A stretch of 64,000 bases of DNA from Streptomyces sp. NRRL F-6131 (GTDB lineage: Bacteria > Actinomycetota > Actinomycetes > Streptomycetales > Streptomycetaceae), in assembly GCA_000719695.1 (NCBI GenBank), contig JOHN01000004.1, positions 124,001 to 188,000 on the forward strand. The letters run 5' to 3'. Below, piece after piece: positions 15,764 to 25,074 of the stretch; position 1 is the first letter of the stretch; each line of letters starts with the position of its first letter. The notes under the pieces are model-generated. The model ran no database searches, was not told the origin of the DNA, and saw only the letters and a list, made by a program, of their open reading frames with translations. The position numbers and the translations under genes are program-made.

Positions 15764-17329
15764 GTGCCGAAACCCGATCAAAACACCGTGAGCCCGCCCC
15801 GCCCCGAGCGGACCGGTGCCCGGCCGCTCGCCGAGGTCGCCCGCCTGCTGGGACTGGACCCCGTGGAGGGGCCCGAGGTCACCGGCGTCACCCACAACGC
15901 CCGCGAGGTCCGCCCCGGCGACCTCTACGTGGCGTTCCCGGGGGCCAACCACCACGGCGCGGCCTTCGCCGCACAGGCCGCCGAGGCCGGCGCCGTCGCG
16001 GTCCTCACCGACCCGGCCGGTGCCGAACTGGCGGTCGGCGCCGGTCTGCCGCTGCTGGTCGTCGACCGGCCCCGGGCCCGGATGGGCGAGCTCGCCGCGG
16101 CCGTCTACGACCGGCCCTCCGAGCGACTGCTGATGATCGGCCTCACCGGCACCAACGGCAAGACCACCACCTCCTACCTGGTCGAGGGCGGCCTGCGCGG
16201 CGCCGGTCGCCACCCCGGGGTGATCGGCACCGTCGAGATGCGGGTCGGCGACGAGCGGATCAAGAGCGAGCGGACCACCCCCGAGGCCACCGACCTGCAC
16301 GCGATCCTCGCCGTGATGGGCGAGCGCGGCGCGGACGCGGTGACCATGGAGGTCTCCAGCCACGCCCTGGTCTACGGCCGCACCGACGGCGTGGTCTACG
16401 ACGTCGCGCTGTTCAACAACCTGACCCCCGAGCACCTCGACTTCCACCCGGACATGGAGGACTACTTCCAGGCGAAGGCCCGGCTCTTCCAGCCCGGCAA
16501 GTCCCGGTCCGGCGTGGTCAACCTGGACGACGCCTACGGCCGCCGGCTCGCCGCCGAGGCGAAGATCCCGGTCGTCACCTTCTCCGCCACCGGTGCCCCG
16601 GAGGCGGACTGGCGCGCGGTGGACGTCCAGCTCGGCCCGGTCGGCTCGACCTTCCGCGTGCTCGGCCCGGACGGCGCCGAGGCGGACGCCGCCGTCCCGC
16701 TGCCCGGCCCGTTCAACGTCGCCAACGCGCTCGCCGCGATCGCCGTGCTGGCCGGCGCCGGACTCCCGCTGGAGCAGGCGGTGGCCGGCGTGGCCGCCGT
16801 CCCCGGCGTGCCCGGCCGGCTGGAGCGGGTGGACGCCGGTCAGCCGTACGTCGCGGTGGTCGACTACGCGCACAAGCCGGACGCCCTGGAGGCCGTCCTC
16901 GGCTCGCTGCGCGAGGTCACCAAGGGCCGGCTGCACGTGGTGGTCGGCTGCGGCGGCGACCGCGACCCGCACAAGCGCGCCCCGATGGGCGGCATCGCCG
17001 CCCGGCTCGCCGACACGGCGGTGCTGACCAGCGACAACCCGCGCAGCGAGGACCCGCTGGCGATCCTCGCCACCATGCTGAACGGCGCCGCCGCGGTGCC
17101 GGAGGCCGAGCGCGGCGCCGTCCTGGTCGTGCCCGACCGCGCCGAGGCGATCGCGCTGGCGGTCGCCCACGCCCAGGCCGGTGACACCGTCCTGGTGGCC
17201 GGCAAGGGTCACGAGCTGGGCCAGTACGTACGAGACGAGATCCGCCCCTTCGACGACCGGGAGGTGCTGCGCGAGTCCATCGCGCGGACCACGGCCGCCC
17301 GGGGCACCGGAGGAGTGGAGCAGCCGTGA
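15764..17329 (+). CDS. murE: UDP-MurNAc-tripeptide synthetase
   Basis: A 521-aa Mur ligase that adds the third residue (LL-diaminopimelate is expected in streptomycetes) to UDP-MurNAc-dipeptide. It has an N-terminal Rossmann-like domain (GVTHNAREVRPGDLYVAFPG), a central ATPase with P-loop [15 protein letters not shown] (Lys133), and a C-terminal domain with VVVGCGGDRDPHKR and TSDNPRSEDP, the latter being the DNPR motif that recognises diaminopimelate. I prefer GTG 15764. An ATG at 15677 in the same frame would add 29 residues that look like intergenic translation, and it lacks a good ribosome site. Confidence 0.92.
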   Translation: MPKPDQNTVSPPRPERTGARPLAEVARLLGLDPVEGPEVTGVTHNAREVRPGDLYVAFPGANHHGAAFAAQAAEAGAVAVLTDPAGAELAVGAGLPLLVVDRPRARMGELAAAVYDRPSERLLMIGLTGTNGKTTTSYLVEGGLRGAGRHPGVIGTVEMRVGDERIKSERTTPEATDLHAILAVMGERGADAVTMEVSSHALVYGRTDGVVYDVALFNNLTPEHLDFHPDMEDYFQAKARLFQPGKSRSGVVNLDDAYGRRLAAEAKIPVVTFSATGAPEADWRAVDVQLGPVGSTFRVLGPDGAEADAAVPLPGPFNVANALAAIAVLAGAGLPLEQAVAGVAAVPGVPGRLERVDAGQPYVAVVDYAHKPDALEAVLGSLREVTKGRLHVVVGCGGDRDPHKRAPMGGIAARLADTAVLTSDNPRSEDPLAILATMLNGAAAVPEAERGAVLVVPDRAEAIALAVAHAQAGDTVLVAGKGHELGQYVRDEIRPFDDREVLRESIARTTAARGTGGVEQP

Positions 17330-18726
17330 TCGCACTGACCCTCGCCGAGGTGGCCGCCGCAGTCGGGGGAACCCTGACCGACGCCGACCCGGACGCCCTG
17401 GTGACCGCGCCGGTCGAGGTCGACTCCCGCAAGGTCCGCCCCGGCGGCCTCTTCGCCGCCTTCGCCGGCGAGCACGTGGACGGCCACGACTACGCCGACA
17501 CCGCGATCGCGGCCGGCGCCGTCGCGGTGCTGGCCTCCCGCCCGGTCGGCGGACCGACCGTCCTGGTCGACAGCGTGGTGGACGCGCTCGGCAAGCTGGC
17601 CCGCGCCGTCGTCGGCCGTGCCGGCGCCACCGTCGTCGCGCTGACCGGCTCGGCCGGCAAGACCAGCACCAAGGACCTCATCGCCCAGCTGCTCCAGCGC
17701 CTCGGCGACACCGTCTACCCGCCCGGCTCGCTCAACAACGAGATCGGCCACCCGATGACCGCCCTGCGGGTCGAGGACACCACCCGGCACCTGGTGCTGG
17801 AGATGGGCGCCCGGCACAAGGGCGACATCGAGTACCTCACCTCGATCACCCCGCCCCGGATCGGCCTGGTCCTCAACGTCGGCACCGCGCACGTCGGCGA
17901 GTTCGGCTCGCAGGAGGCGATCGCCGAGGCCAAGGGCGAACTCGTCGAGGCGCTGCCGGCCGACGGCACGGCGATCCTCAACGCGGACGACCGGCTGGTG
18001 CGCGCCATGGCCGCGCGCACCAGGGCCCGGGTGGTGTTCTTCGGCGAGTCCGCCGACGCCCACGTCCGGGCACTGGACGTTCGCCTGGACTCCACCGGAC
18101 GTCCATCGTTCACGCTGAGCACCCCGGCCGGTTCCGCACCCGTGCAGCTGCGCCTGTACGGTGAGCACCACGTCTCGAACGCCCTCGCCGCCGCCGCGGT
18201 GGCGACGGAGCTCGGGATGACCGTCGACGACACCGCCGAAGCACTGAGCGAGGCGGGTGCGCTGTCCCGCTGGCGCATGGAGGTCGTCGACCGGGCCGAT
18301 GGTGTCACCGTCGTCAACGACGCCTACAACGCGAACCCCGACTCGATGCGGGCCGCGCTGCGGGCGCTGATCTCGATGGGGGGGCGCGGCCCGGAGCGCC
18401 GCCGCACCTGGGCGGTGCTCGGCGAGATGCGGGAGCTCGGCGAGGACAGCCTGGCCGAGCACGACGCCATCGGGCGGCTCGCCGTCCGGCTGGACGTCAC
18501 CAAGCTGGTGGCGGTCGGCGGACGCGAGGCGGCCTGCATGGAACTGGGCGCGAGGAACGAAGGTTCGTGGGGTGAGGAGTCGGTGCTGGTGTCCGACGCG
18601 GACGCGGCGGTCGAGCTGCTGCGCAGTCAGCTGCGGCCGGGGGATGTGGTGCTGGTGAAGGCCTCCCGTTCGGTGGGGCTGGAGAAGGTGGCCGAGGCCC
18701 TCCTCGCGGACGGTGCGGCCGAGTAA
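17326..18726 (+). CDS. murF: UDP-MurNAc-tripeptide--D-Ala-D-Ala ligase
   Basis: A 466-aa Mur ligase that joins D-Ala-D-Ala to UDP-MurNAc-tripeptide in the cytoplasm. Domains in order are the N-terminal substrate domain ([26 protein letters not shown]), the ATPase P-loop [21 protein letters not shown], and the C-terminal domain with [17 protein letters not shown] (the MurF NAYNANP signature) and [14 protein letters not shown]. The GTG start overlaps the murE stop (GTGA), and its TAA stop overlaps the mraY ATG. Confidence 0.96.
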   Translation: MIALTLAEVAAAVGGTLTDADPDALVTAPVEVDSRKVRPGGLFAAFAGEHVDGHDYADTAIAAGAVAVLASRPVGGPTVLVDSVVDALGKLARAVVGRAGATVVALTGSAGKTSTKDLIAQLLQRLGDTVYPPGSLNNEIGHPMTALRVEDTTRHLVLEMGARHKGDIEYLTSITPPRIGLVLNVGTAHVGEFGSQEAIAEAKGELVEALPADGTAILNADDRLVRAMAARTRARVVFFGESADAHVRALDVRLDSTGRPSFTLSTPAGSAPVQLRLYGEHHVSNALAAAAVATELGMTVDDTAEALSEAGALSRWRMEVVDRADGVTVVNDAYNANPDSMRAALRALISMGGRGPERRRTWAVLGEMRELGEDSLAEHDAIGRLAVRLDVTKLVAVGGREAACMELGARNEGSWGEESVLVSDADAAVELLRSQLRPGDVVLVKASRSVGLEKVAEALLADGAAE

Positions 18727-19787
18727 TGAAGCAGATCCTCTTCTCCGGCATGATCGGTCTGATCCTGTCGCTGGCCGGCACTCCCGCACTGATCAAGCTG
18801 CTCGCCCGGCAGGGCTACGGCCAGTACATCCGCGACGACGGCCCCAAGGCGCACCACAGCAAGAAGGGCACGCCCACCATGGGCGGCATCGCGTTCATCC
18901 TGGCGACCCTGGTCGCCTACTTCGCCACCAAGGCGATAACGCGCGAGACCCCGACCGCCTCCGGGCTGCTGGTGCTGTTCCTGACGACCGGTCTGGGCCT
19001 GGTCGGCTTCCTCGACGACTACATCAAGGTCGTCAAGCGCCGCTCCCTGGGCCTGCGGGCCAAGGCCAAGCTGGCCGGCCAGTCCATCGTCGGCCTGGCG
19101 TTCGCGATCCTGGCCCTGCAGTTCCCCGACAACGCCGGCCGCACCCCCGCCTCGGAGCACCTGTCCTTCGTGCGGGACTTCGAGTGGGCGGTCGGCCCGG
19201 TCCTGTTCGTCATCTTCGCGTACTTCCTGATCGCCGCGACCTCCAACGGCGTCAACCTGACGGACGGTCTGGACGGCCTCGCCACCGGCGCCTCGGTGAT
19301 GGCCTTCGGCGCCTACACCTTCATCGGTGTCTGGGAGTACGGCCAGAGCTGTGCCTACGTCGCCTCCGCGACCGCCAACTGCTACGACGTCCGCGACCCG
19401 CTGGACCTCGCGGTGGTCGCCGCCGCCCTGATGGGCTCCTGCTTCGGCTTCCTCTGGTGGAACACCTCGCCCGCCAAGATCTTCATGGGCGACACCGGCT
19501 CGTTGGCCCTCGGCGGCGCGCTGGCCGGTCTGGCGATCTGCTCGCGCACCGAGATCCTGCTCGTCCTGCTGGGCGGCCTCTTCGTGATCATCACCCTCTC
19601 GGTGATCATCCAGGTCGGCTCGTTCCGGATGACCGGCAAGCGCGTCTTCAAGATGGCCCCGCTCCAGCACCACTTCGAACTCAAGGGCTGGAGCGAGGTC
19701 CTGGTGGTGGTCCGCTTCTGGATCATCCAGGGCCTGTGCGTGGCCGTCGGCCTCGGCCTCTTCTACGCGGGATGGGTGACCGGATGA
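18726..19787 (+). CDS. mraY: Phospho-MurNAc-pentapeptide transferase
   Basis: A 353-aa polytopic membrane enzyme that makes lipid I from UDP-MurNAc-pentapeptide and undecaprenyl phosphate. About ten hydrophobic segments are visible. Conserved cytoplasmic loops include [34 protein letters not shown] (the DDxxK metal/lipid site), [12 protein letters not shown] and [14 protein letters not shown]. The final loop [14 protein letters not shown] is also diagnostic. The length is standard. Start ATG 18726 shares one base with the murF stop. Confidence 0.97.
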   Translation: MKQILFSGMIGLILSLAGTPALIKLLARQGYGQYIRDDGPKAHHSKKGTPTMGGIAFILATLVAYFATKAITRETPTASGLLVLFLTTGLGLVGFLDDYIKVVKRRSLGLRAKAKLAGQSIVGLAFAILALQFPDNAGRTPASEHLSFVRDFEWAVGPVLFVIFAYFLIAATSNGVNLTDGLDGLATGASVMAFGAYTFIGVWEYGQSCAYVASATANCYDVRDPLDLAVVAAALMGSCFGFLWWNTSPAKIFMGDTGSLALGGALAGLAICSRTEILLVLLGGLFVIITLSVIIQVGSFRMTGKRVFKMAPLQHHFELKGWSEVLVVVRFWIIQGLCVAVGLGLFYAGWVTG

Positions 19788-21277
19788 CCACCGCCGACCG
19801 GCCCGAGCGCTGGGAGCCCCACCGCCCCTGGTGCCCGTCGGACCTGCCCGACTGGCCCGGCATGCCGGTCACCGTCGCCGGACTCGGGGTCTCCGGCGTC
19901 AGCGCCGCCCGGGTCCTGCACGGCCTCGGCGCCCATGTCACGGTCGTCGACGGCGGCTCCGGCGAGGGCCTGCGGGCCCGCGCCGCCGAGCTGGAGGCGG
20001 CGGGCATCACCGTCCGCCTCGGCGACGGCGACACCCTGCCCGAGGGCACCCGGCTCGTCGTCACCTCGCCCGGCTGGCCGCCGAGCAGCCCGCTGTTCGC
20101 CGCCGCCGACCGCGCCGGCCTCGACATCTGGGGCGACGTCGAGCTGGCCTGGCGGCTGCGCAGGCCGCTGCCCGCCACCGGCGAGCCGGCCCCCTGGCTG
20201 GCCGTCACCGGCACCAACGGCAAGACCACCACGGTCCAGATGCTCGCCTCGATCCTGACCGCCGCCGGCCGGCGCACCGCCGCCGTCGGCAACGTCGGCG
20301 TCCCGGTGCTGGACGCGGTGCTCGCCGAGGAGCCGTACGACGTGCTCGCCGTCGAGCTCTCCAGCTACCAGCTGCACTGGTCCTCCTCGCTGCGCCCGCA
20401 CTCGGCGGCCGTGCTCAACCTGGCCCCCGACCACCTCGACTGGCACGGCTCGATGGAGGAGTACGCCGCCGACAAGGGGCGGATCTACTCGGGCAACACC
20501 GTCGCCTGCGTCTACAACCTGGCCGACCCCGCCACCGAGGCGCTGGTCGTCGAGGCCGACGTCGAGGAGGGCTGCCGGGCGATCGGCTTCGGCCTCGGCG
20601 CGCCCGGCCCGTCGAACTTCGGCGTGGTCGACGGCCTGCTGGTGGACCGCGCGTTCGTGCCGGACCGGGCCAAGAACGCCGCCGAGCTCGGCTCCGTCGA
20701 GGACGTCAACCCGCCGGCCCCGCACAACATCGCCAACGCGCTGGCCGCCGCGGCGCTGGCCCGGGCCTACGGCGTGGACCCGAAGGACGTCCGCGAGGGC
20801 CTGCGGGCCTTCCGCCCGGACTCCCACCGGATCGCCGAGGTCGGGGTGGTCGACGGCGTCACGTACATCGACGACTCCAAGGCGACCAACACCCACGCCG
20901 CCGCGGCCTCGCTCGCCGCGTACCGGCCGATCGTCTGGATCGCCGGCGGCCTGGCCAAGGGCGCGACCTTCGACGACCTGGTGCTGGGCGCGGCCGAGCG
21001 GCTGCGGGCCGCCGTGCTGATCGGCGAGGACCGCGCGCTGATCCGGGAGGCGCTGGCGCGACACGCGCCGGATGTCCCGGTGATCGAGGCGGCCGAGGGC
21101 CAGACTGGCGCGGTGGCGATGACCGAGGTGGTCCGCGCGGCCGCGTCGCTCGCCCGAACGGGTGACACGGTGCTGCTGGCCCCGGCCTGCGCCTCGATGG
21201 ACATGTTCACCAACTACGGCGAGCGCGGCGACCTCTTCGCCGCCTCCGTCCGGGAGCTGGCGGGCGGGAACCGGTAG
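19784..21277 (+). CDS. murD: UDP-MurNAc-L-Ala--D-Glu ligase
   Basis: A 497-aa Mur ligase. The N-terminal nucleotide-sugar domain contains [21 protein letters not shown]. The ATPase P-loop is [19 protein letters not shown] and is followed by [16 protein letters not shown] and [16 protein letters not shown]. The C-terminal domain has [13 protein letters not shown] and [10 protein letters not shown]. It adds D-Glu to UDP-MurNAc-L-Ala. ATG 19784 overlaps the mraY stop. murC, which supplies its substrate, is not in this cluster. Confidence 0.96.
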   Translation: MTTADRPERWEPHRPWCPSDLPDWPGMPVTVAGLGVSGVSAARVLHGLGAHVTVVDGGSGEGLRARAAELEAAGITVRLGDGDTLPEGTRLVVTSPGWPPSSPLFAAADRAGLDIWGDVELAWRLRRPLPATGEPAPWLAVTGTNGKTTTVQMLASILTAAGRRTAAVGNVGVPVLDAVLAEEPYDVLAVELSSYQLHWSSSLRPHSAAVLNLAPDHLDWHGSMEEYAADKGRIYSGNTVACVYNLADPATEALVVEADVEEGCRAIGFGLGAPGPSNFGVVDGLLVDRAFVPDRAKNAAELGSVEDVNPPAPHNIANALAAAALARAYGVDPKDVREGLRAFRPDSHRIAEVGVVDGVTYIDDSKATNTHAAAASLAAYRPIVWIAGGLAKGATFDDLVLGAAERLRAAVLIGEDRALIREALARHAPDVPVIEAAEGQTGAVAMTEVVRAAASLARTGDTVLLAPACASMDMFTNYGERGDLFAASVRELAGGNR

Positions 21278-21403
21278 GGGCCCCGGGCGGCCCCCGGCCG
21301 CCGTCGCCCCCCTTCCCGCCTCGTGAGCCGAAGGGGCGCGCCGGCCGCCGGTACCGGACCGGAGCGGCCCGCAGGCGCACGAGGCACGGAGAAGGGGAGC
21401 GTT

Positions 21404-22783
21404 GTGGCGGGGCAGGGTGGCAGGGCGGGTGGGTCGAGCGCACCGGAGAAGGGTCGCCCGGCCGAGTCCCTGCGGGTGATCTCGGCCACCACCACGGCCT
21501 ACAAGTCGGCCGGTCCGATGGCCCGTCTGCAGGCCTTCCGGGCCCGTGTGCGGTACGCCCTGGACCGGCCGCTGACGCCCTACCTGCTGATCGCCGGCAC
21601 GGCGCTGCTGCTGGTCGTGCTCGGCCTGATGATGGTCTTCTCGGCCTCGCAGATCCTCGCGCTGGGCCAGCACCGCTCGACCCAGTTCTACTTCTTCAAG
21701 CAGCTGCTCGCGGTGGTGCTCGGCCTCGCGCTGCTGCTCGGCTTCGCGCTGGTCCCGGTGGCCGTGCTGCGGGTGATCGTCTACCCGGTGCTGCTGGCGG
21801 TGATCGGGGCCATGGTGCTGGTGGCGATCCCCGGCATCGGCATGGAGGTCAACGGCAACCGGAACTGGCTGGATTTCGGCGTGTTCCAGTTCCAGCCGTC
21901 CGAGTTCGCCAAGCTCGCCCTGGTGCTCTGGGGCGCCGACCTGCTGGCCCGCAAGCAGAGGACCGGCACCCTCGACCAGTGGAAGCACCTGCTGGTCCCG
22001 CTGGTGCCGGGCACCCTGCTGCTGCTCGCGCTGATCATGCTCGGCGGCGACATGGGCACCTCGATGATCCTGGTGGCCATGCTCTTCGGCCTGCTGTGGA
22101 TGGTCGGGGCCCCGCTGCGGCTGTTCGTCGCCACCCTCGGCGTGGCCGTGGTGGTCTGCACCGCCCTGGTGGTCACCGTCCCGCACCGGGCCGAGCGGCT
22201 CTCCTGCATCGGGGTGACCAAGCTCGACCCGGCCGGCGCCTGCTTCCAGGCCCTGCACGGCGTCTACTCCTTCGGCCTGGGCGGCCTGTTCGGCTCCGGA
22301 CTCGGCGCCGGCGTGGAGAAGTGGGGCCAGCTCCCGGAGGCGCACACCGACTTCATCTTCGCCACCACCGGCGAGGAACTGGGTCTGGTGGGGACGCTGT
22401 CGGTGATCGGTCTCTTCGCGGCACTAGGCTACGCGGGTATCCGTGTGGCCATCGGTACGAGGGATCCCTTCGTCAGGTACGCCGCGGGGGCCGCCACCAC
22501 CTGGATCATGGCTCAGGCCGTGATCAACCTGGGGTCGGCGCTGGGACTGCTGCCCATCGCGGGCGTCCCGCTCCCGCTGTTCTCCTACGGCGGTTCCGCC
22601 ATGCTGTCGGCCATGTCCGCGATCGGGGTGCTGCTCTGCCTGGCACGCAGCAGCTCGGGCGCGAAGGCGGCCCTGGCCGCCCGGAGCAAGAACTCCCGGA
22701 TCAGGAAGCAGCTGGCCCGGGTGCTGCCACGACGACGAACCACAGCGCGCCCGGTCCCCGGACCGGCACGCAGGGAGCGGTGA
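21404..22783 (+). CDS. ftsW: Septal SEDS peptidoglycan glycosyltransferase FtsW
   Basis: A 459-aa SEDS protein with about ten membrane segments starting near residue 55 (YLLIAGTALLLVVLGLMMVFSAS). Diagnostic stretches are GNRNWLDFGVFQFQPSEFAKLALVLWGADLL, EAHTDFIFATTGEELGLVG and the C-terminal PIAGVPLPLFSYGGSAMLSAMSAIGVLL. It polymerises lipid II at the septum together with FtsI. I chose GTG 21404 for the AGGGGAG just upstream; the frame extends to 21323. The 126-bp gap after murD is the first real gap since murE and could hold a promoter, though I see no clear consensus. Confidence 0.94.
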   Translation: MAGQGGRAGGSSAPEKGRPAESLRVISATTTAYKSAGPMARLQAFRARVRYALDRPLTPYLLIAGTALLLVVLGLMMVFSASQILALGQHRSTQFYFFKQLLAVVLGLALLLGFALVPVAVLRVIVYPVLLAVIGAMVLVAIPGIGMEVNGNRNWLDFGVFQFQPSEFAKLALVLWGADLLARKQRTGTLDQWKHLLVPLVPGTLLLLALIMLGGDMGTSMILVAMLFGLLWMVGAPLRLFVATLGVAVVVCTALVVTVPHRAERLSCIGVTKLDPAGACFQALHGVYSFGLGGLFGSGLGAGVEKWGQLPEAHTDFIFATTGEELGLVGTLSVIGLFAALGYAGIRVAIGTRDPFVRYAAGAATTWIMAQAVINLGSALGLLPIAGVPLPLFSYGGSAMLSAMSAIGVLLCLARSSSGAKAALAARSKNSRIRKQLARVLPRRRTTARPVPGPARRER

Positions 22784-22789
22784 ATTTCG

Positions 22790-23896
22790 GTGCATGTCGT
22801 ACTCGCCGGCGGGGGGACCGCCGGTCACATCGAGCCGGCCATGGCCCTCGCGGACGCCCTCCGCAGGCACGACCCGTCCGTCGGGATCACCGCCCTCGGC
22901 ACCGAGCGCGGCCTGGAGACCCGGCTGGTGCCGGAGCGCGGCTACCAGCTGGAGCTGATCCCGGCCGTCCCGCTGCCCCGCAAGCCCACCCCCGAGCTGA
23001 TCACCGTCCCGGGCCGGCTGCGCGGCACCGTCCGGGCCGCCCAGGAGATCATCGAGCGGGTCAACGCGGACGCCGTGGTCGGCTTCGGCGGCTACGTCGC
23101 GATGCCCGCCTACCTGGCCGCCAAGCGGGCCGGTGTGCCGATCGTGGTGCACGAGGCCAACGCCCGGCCCGGCCTGGCCAACAAGATCGGCGCCCGGTAC
23201 AGCGACTTCGTCGCGGTCTCCACGCCGGACAGCAAGCTGCGCGACTCCCGGTACATCGGCATCCCGCTGCGCCGGACCATCGCGACCCTGGACCGGAACG
23301 CGGCCCGCCCGGAGGCGCGGCACTACTTCGGCCTCGACCAGCGGCTGCCCACCCTGCTGGTCTCCGGCGGTTCGCAGGGCGCCCGCCGGCTGAACGAGAC
23401 GATCACCGCGATCGCCCCCCGGCTCCAGCAGTACGGGGTGCAGATCCTGCACGCGGTCGGCCCCAAGAACGAGCTGCCCCAGGTGGACGACATCCCCGGG
23501 ATGCCGCCCTACCGCCCGGTGCCGTACCTGGACCGGATGGACCTCGCCTACGCGGCGGCCGACATGATGCTCTGCCGGGCCGGGGCCATGACGGTGGCCG
23601 AGCTGGCCGCGGTCGGCCTGCCCGCCGCCTTCGTGCCGCTGCCGATCGGCAACGGCGAGCAGCGGCTGAACGCCCAGCCGATGGTCAAGGCCGGCGGCGG
23701 TCTGCTGGTCGACGACGCCGAGCTGACCCCCGACTGGGTGCTGCAGAGCGTGCTGCCGGTGCTCACCGACCCGCAGCGGCTGTGGGACATGAGCCGCTCG
23801 GCCGCCGAGTTCGGCCGCCGGGACGCCGACGAGCTGCTGGTCGGCATGGTCTACGAGGCCATCGAGGCCGCCCGGGGCGGCCGCCGTCGTGGCTGA
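22790..23896 (+). CDS. murG: Lipid II synthase (UDP-GlcNAc:lipid I transferase)
   Basis: A 368-aa GT28 glycosyltransferase with the GT-B fold. The N-terminal loop is VVLAGGGTAGHIEPAMALA; FGGYVAMPAYLAAKRAGVPIVVHEANARPGLANK is the conserved acceptor segment; LLVSGGSQGARRLNETI and LCRAGAMTVAELAAVGLPAAFVPLP form the UDP-GlcNAc site. It is a peripheral enzyme on the inner face of the membrane that converts lipid I to lipid II. It starts at GTG 22790, 6 bp after the ftsW stop, and its 3' end overlaps the ftsQ start by 8 bp. Confidence 0.96.
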   Translation: MHVVLAGGGTAGHIEPAMALADALRRHDPSVGITALGTERGLETRLVPERGYQLELIPAVPLPRKPTPELITVPGRLRGTVRAAQEIIERVNADAVVGFGGYVAMPAYLAAKRAGVPIVVHEANARPGLANKIGARYSDFVAVSTPDSKLRDSRYIGIPLRRTIATLDRNAARPEARHYFGLDQRLPTLLVSGGSQGARRLNETITAIAPRLQQYGVQILHAVGPKNELPQVDDIPGMPPYRPVPYLDRMDLAYAAADMMLCRAGAMTVAELAAVGLPAAFVPLPIGNGEQRLNAQPMVKAGGGLLVDDAELTPDWVLQSVLPVLTDPQRLWDMSRSAAEFGRRDADELLVGMVYEAIEAARGGRRRG

Positions 23897-24665
23897 CGCC
23901 CGGCTCGCCGACCCGCTGGACGAGGAGTTCGAGGCCGGGGAGCACGCTCCCCGGCTCCGGCTCTCCCGGCGGGGTGTGGTGGTGCTGGGCGGCCTGGTCG
24001 CGCTCCTGCTCGGAGCGCTGTCCTGGCTGGTCTTCTTCTCCTCGGTGCTGGAGGTGCGCTCCGTCGCCGTGCAGGGCCTGCGGGACGACCGGCTGACGGC
24101 CGACGAGGTCCGGGCGGCGATCGGCGGGGTCGGCTCCGGCCCACTGGCGCGGGTGGACCTCGACGACGCCCGCCGGCGGGTGGAGGCGATCCCCCGGGTG
24201 GCCGGCGCGGAGGTCTGGCGGGGCTGGCCGAACACCCTGCGGGTGAAGGTCACCGAGCGCACGGCGGTCGCCGCCGTCAAGGGCGAGGACAACCGCTTCA
24301 CCCAGGTCGACGCGGCCGGCGTGAGCTTCGCCACCGAGCCGGCCGCCCCGTCCGGGGTGCCGGTGGTGGAGCTGAGGCTCAGCCAGCAGGCCCTCGACGC
24401 CGAGTCGGTGATCGGCCGGGCGCAGCTGGTGCAGGGCGCGGTGGCGGTGGCCGCCGGCCTGCCGGAGGAGGTCCGCCAGCGCGCCGGTGCGGTCCTGGTG
24501 CATTCGTACGACGACATCCAGCTACAGCTCGGCGGGGGTGCGACGGTGCGCTGGGGGAGTCCGGAGCAGACCGATCGCAAAGCCCGGGTGCTGGTGGCAC
24601 TGCTGCATCAGAAGGGTACGAACTTCGATGTGAGCGCGCCGGAGGCGCCGGCGGTGTCCGGATGA
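23889..24665 (+). CDS. ftsQ: Cell division protein FtsQ (POTRA domain)
   Basis: A 258-aa bitopic protein. The cytoplasmic N-terminus is acidic, then one membrane segment follows (GVVVLGGLVALLLGALSWLVFFSSVL, about residues 30-55). The POTRA domain comes next (VLEVRSVAVQGLRDDRLTADEVRAAI... VAGAEVWRGWPNTLRVKVTERTAVAAV), then the FtsQ beta-domain. It bridges FtsL/DivIC to the Z-ring machinery. It starts at GTG 23889 inside the murG 3' end. The long gap after it carries the ftsZ promoters. Confidence 0.93.
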   Translation: MADARLADPLDEEFEAGEHAPRLRLSRRGVVVLGGLVALLLGALSWLVFFSSVLEVRSVAVQGLRDDRLTADEVRAAIGGVGSGPLARVDLDDARRRVEAIPRVAGAEVWRGWPNTLRVKVTERTAVAAVKGEDNRFTQVDAAGVSFATEPAAPSGVPVVELRLSQQALDAESVIGRAQLVQGAVAVAAGLPEEVRQRAGAVLVHSYDDIQLQLGGGATVRWGSPEQTDRKARVLVALLHQKGTNFDVSAPEAPAVSG

Positions 24666-24843
24666 TCCGGTAGGTTCTCTGCGCAAGGGTGCGCGCGGAG
24701 CGCGTCGTCGAAAGGGCGGCGGCGGGCGACGGGCGGGCTTGACGCGGTTTCGTGTCGGCCCGACCCTTGGTGGTCACCCCGGTGTCATTGGCCGGTTGAT
24801 GATCACATAGGCTCAAAAGAAAAAGGGAAGCTCGGCGTGTTCG

Positions 24844-24873
24844 TTGAAACACGTGGCCGGAGCCACCTAGTGT
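24844..24873 (+). promoter_or_regulatory. Candidate ftsZ promoter TTGAAA-18-TAGTGT
   Basis: TTGAAA at 24844-24849 and TAGTGT at 24868-24873 are 18 bp apart and about 200 bp upstream of the ftsZ start. A GTGTC (WhiA-type) motif overlaps the -10. A 7+5 bp inverted repeat (CTGTC-TCACCAG ... CTGGTGA-GACAG, 24875-24911) starts right after it, where the transcript would begin. Confidence 0.5.
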
Positions 24874-24923
24874 CCTGTCTCACCAGACTGTGTTCCCTGG
24901 TGATGTGACAGAGGCACAGAACT

Positions 24924-24948
24924 AACCCTAAAGGTCAAGTTTAGGGTT
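24924..24948. repeat. Perfect inverted repeat AACCCTAAA/TTTAGGGTT in the ftsZ leader
   Basis: AACCCTAAA (24924-24932) and TTTAGGGTT (24940-24948) flank a 7-nt loop GGTCAAG, about 130 bp before the ftsZ start codon. It is AT-rich for this genome and therefore unlikely to be chance. It could be an operator, or a leader hairpin in the ftsZ mRNA. Confidence 0.55.
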
Positions 24949-25074
24949 GGGGTCGGCGGTCGGCATTTCGGACATTACGTCAGGAACCAGGCTCCCTACC
25001 CATCGACATCCGTCGGTTCGGCCCTCCAACCGGGTACGGGCCGACCCGGAAATTCGAGGCGAGAGGCCTTCGAC

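Larger units (their letters stand above)
24666..25074 (+). promoter_or_regulatory. Multi-promoter upstream region of ftsZ
   Basis: A 409-bp gene-free region of unusually low GC. Candidate promoters are TTGACG-17-GACCCT (24738-24766), a TAGGCT -10 at 24808-24813, and TTGAAA-18-TAGTGT (24844-24873). GTGTC, the complement of the WhiA core GACAC, occurs at 24751-24755, 24782-24786 and 24870-24874; the last overlaps the third -10. Streptomyces coelicolor ftsZ is known to have three promoters, one sporulation-specific. My assignment of each box here is inference. Two inverted repeats downstream are listed separately. Confidence 0.6.

Noticed and set aside
18713..21277. An 854-aa frame that could be read as a fused protein ending in MurD
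   Set aside because: Its first 357 residues are an out-of-frame reading of mraY. MurD proper starts at ATG 19784, overlapping the mraY stop.
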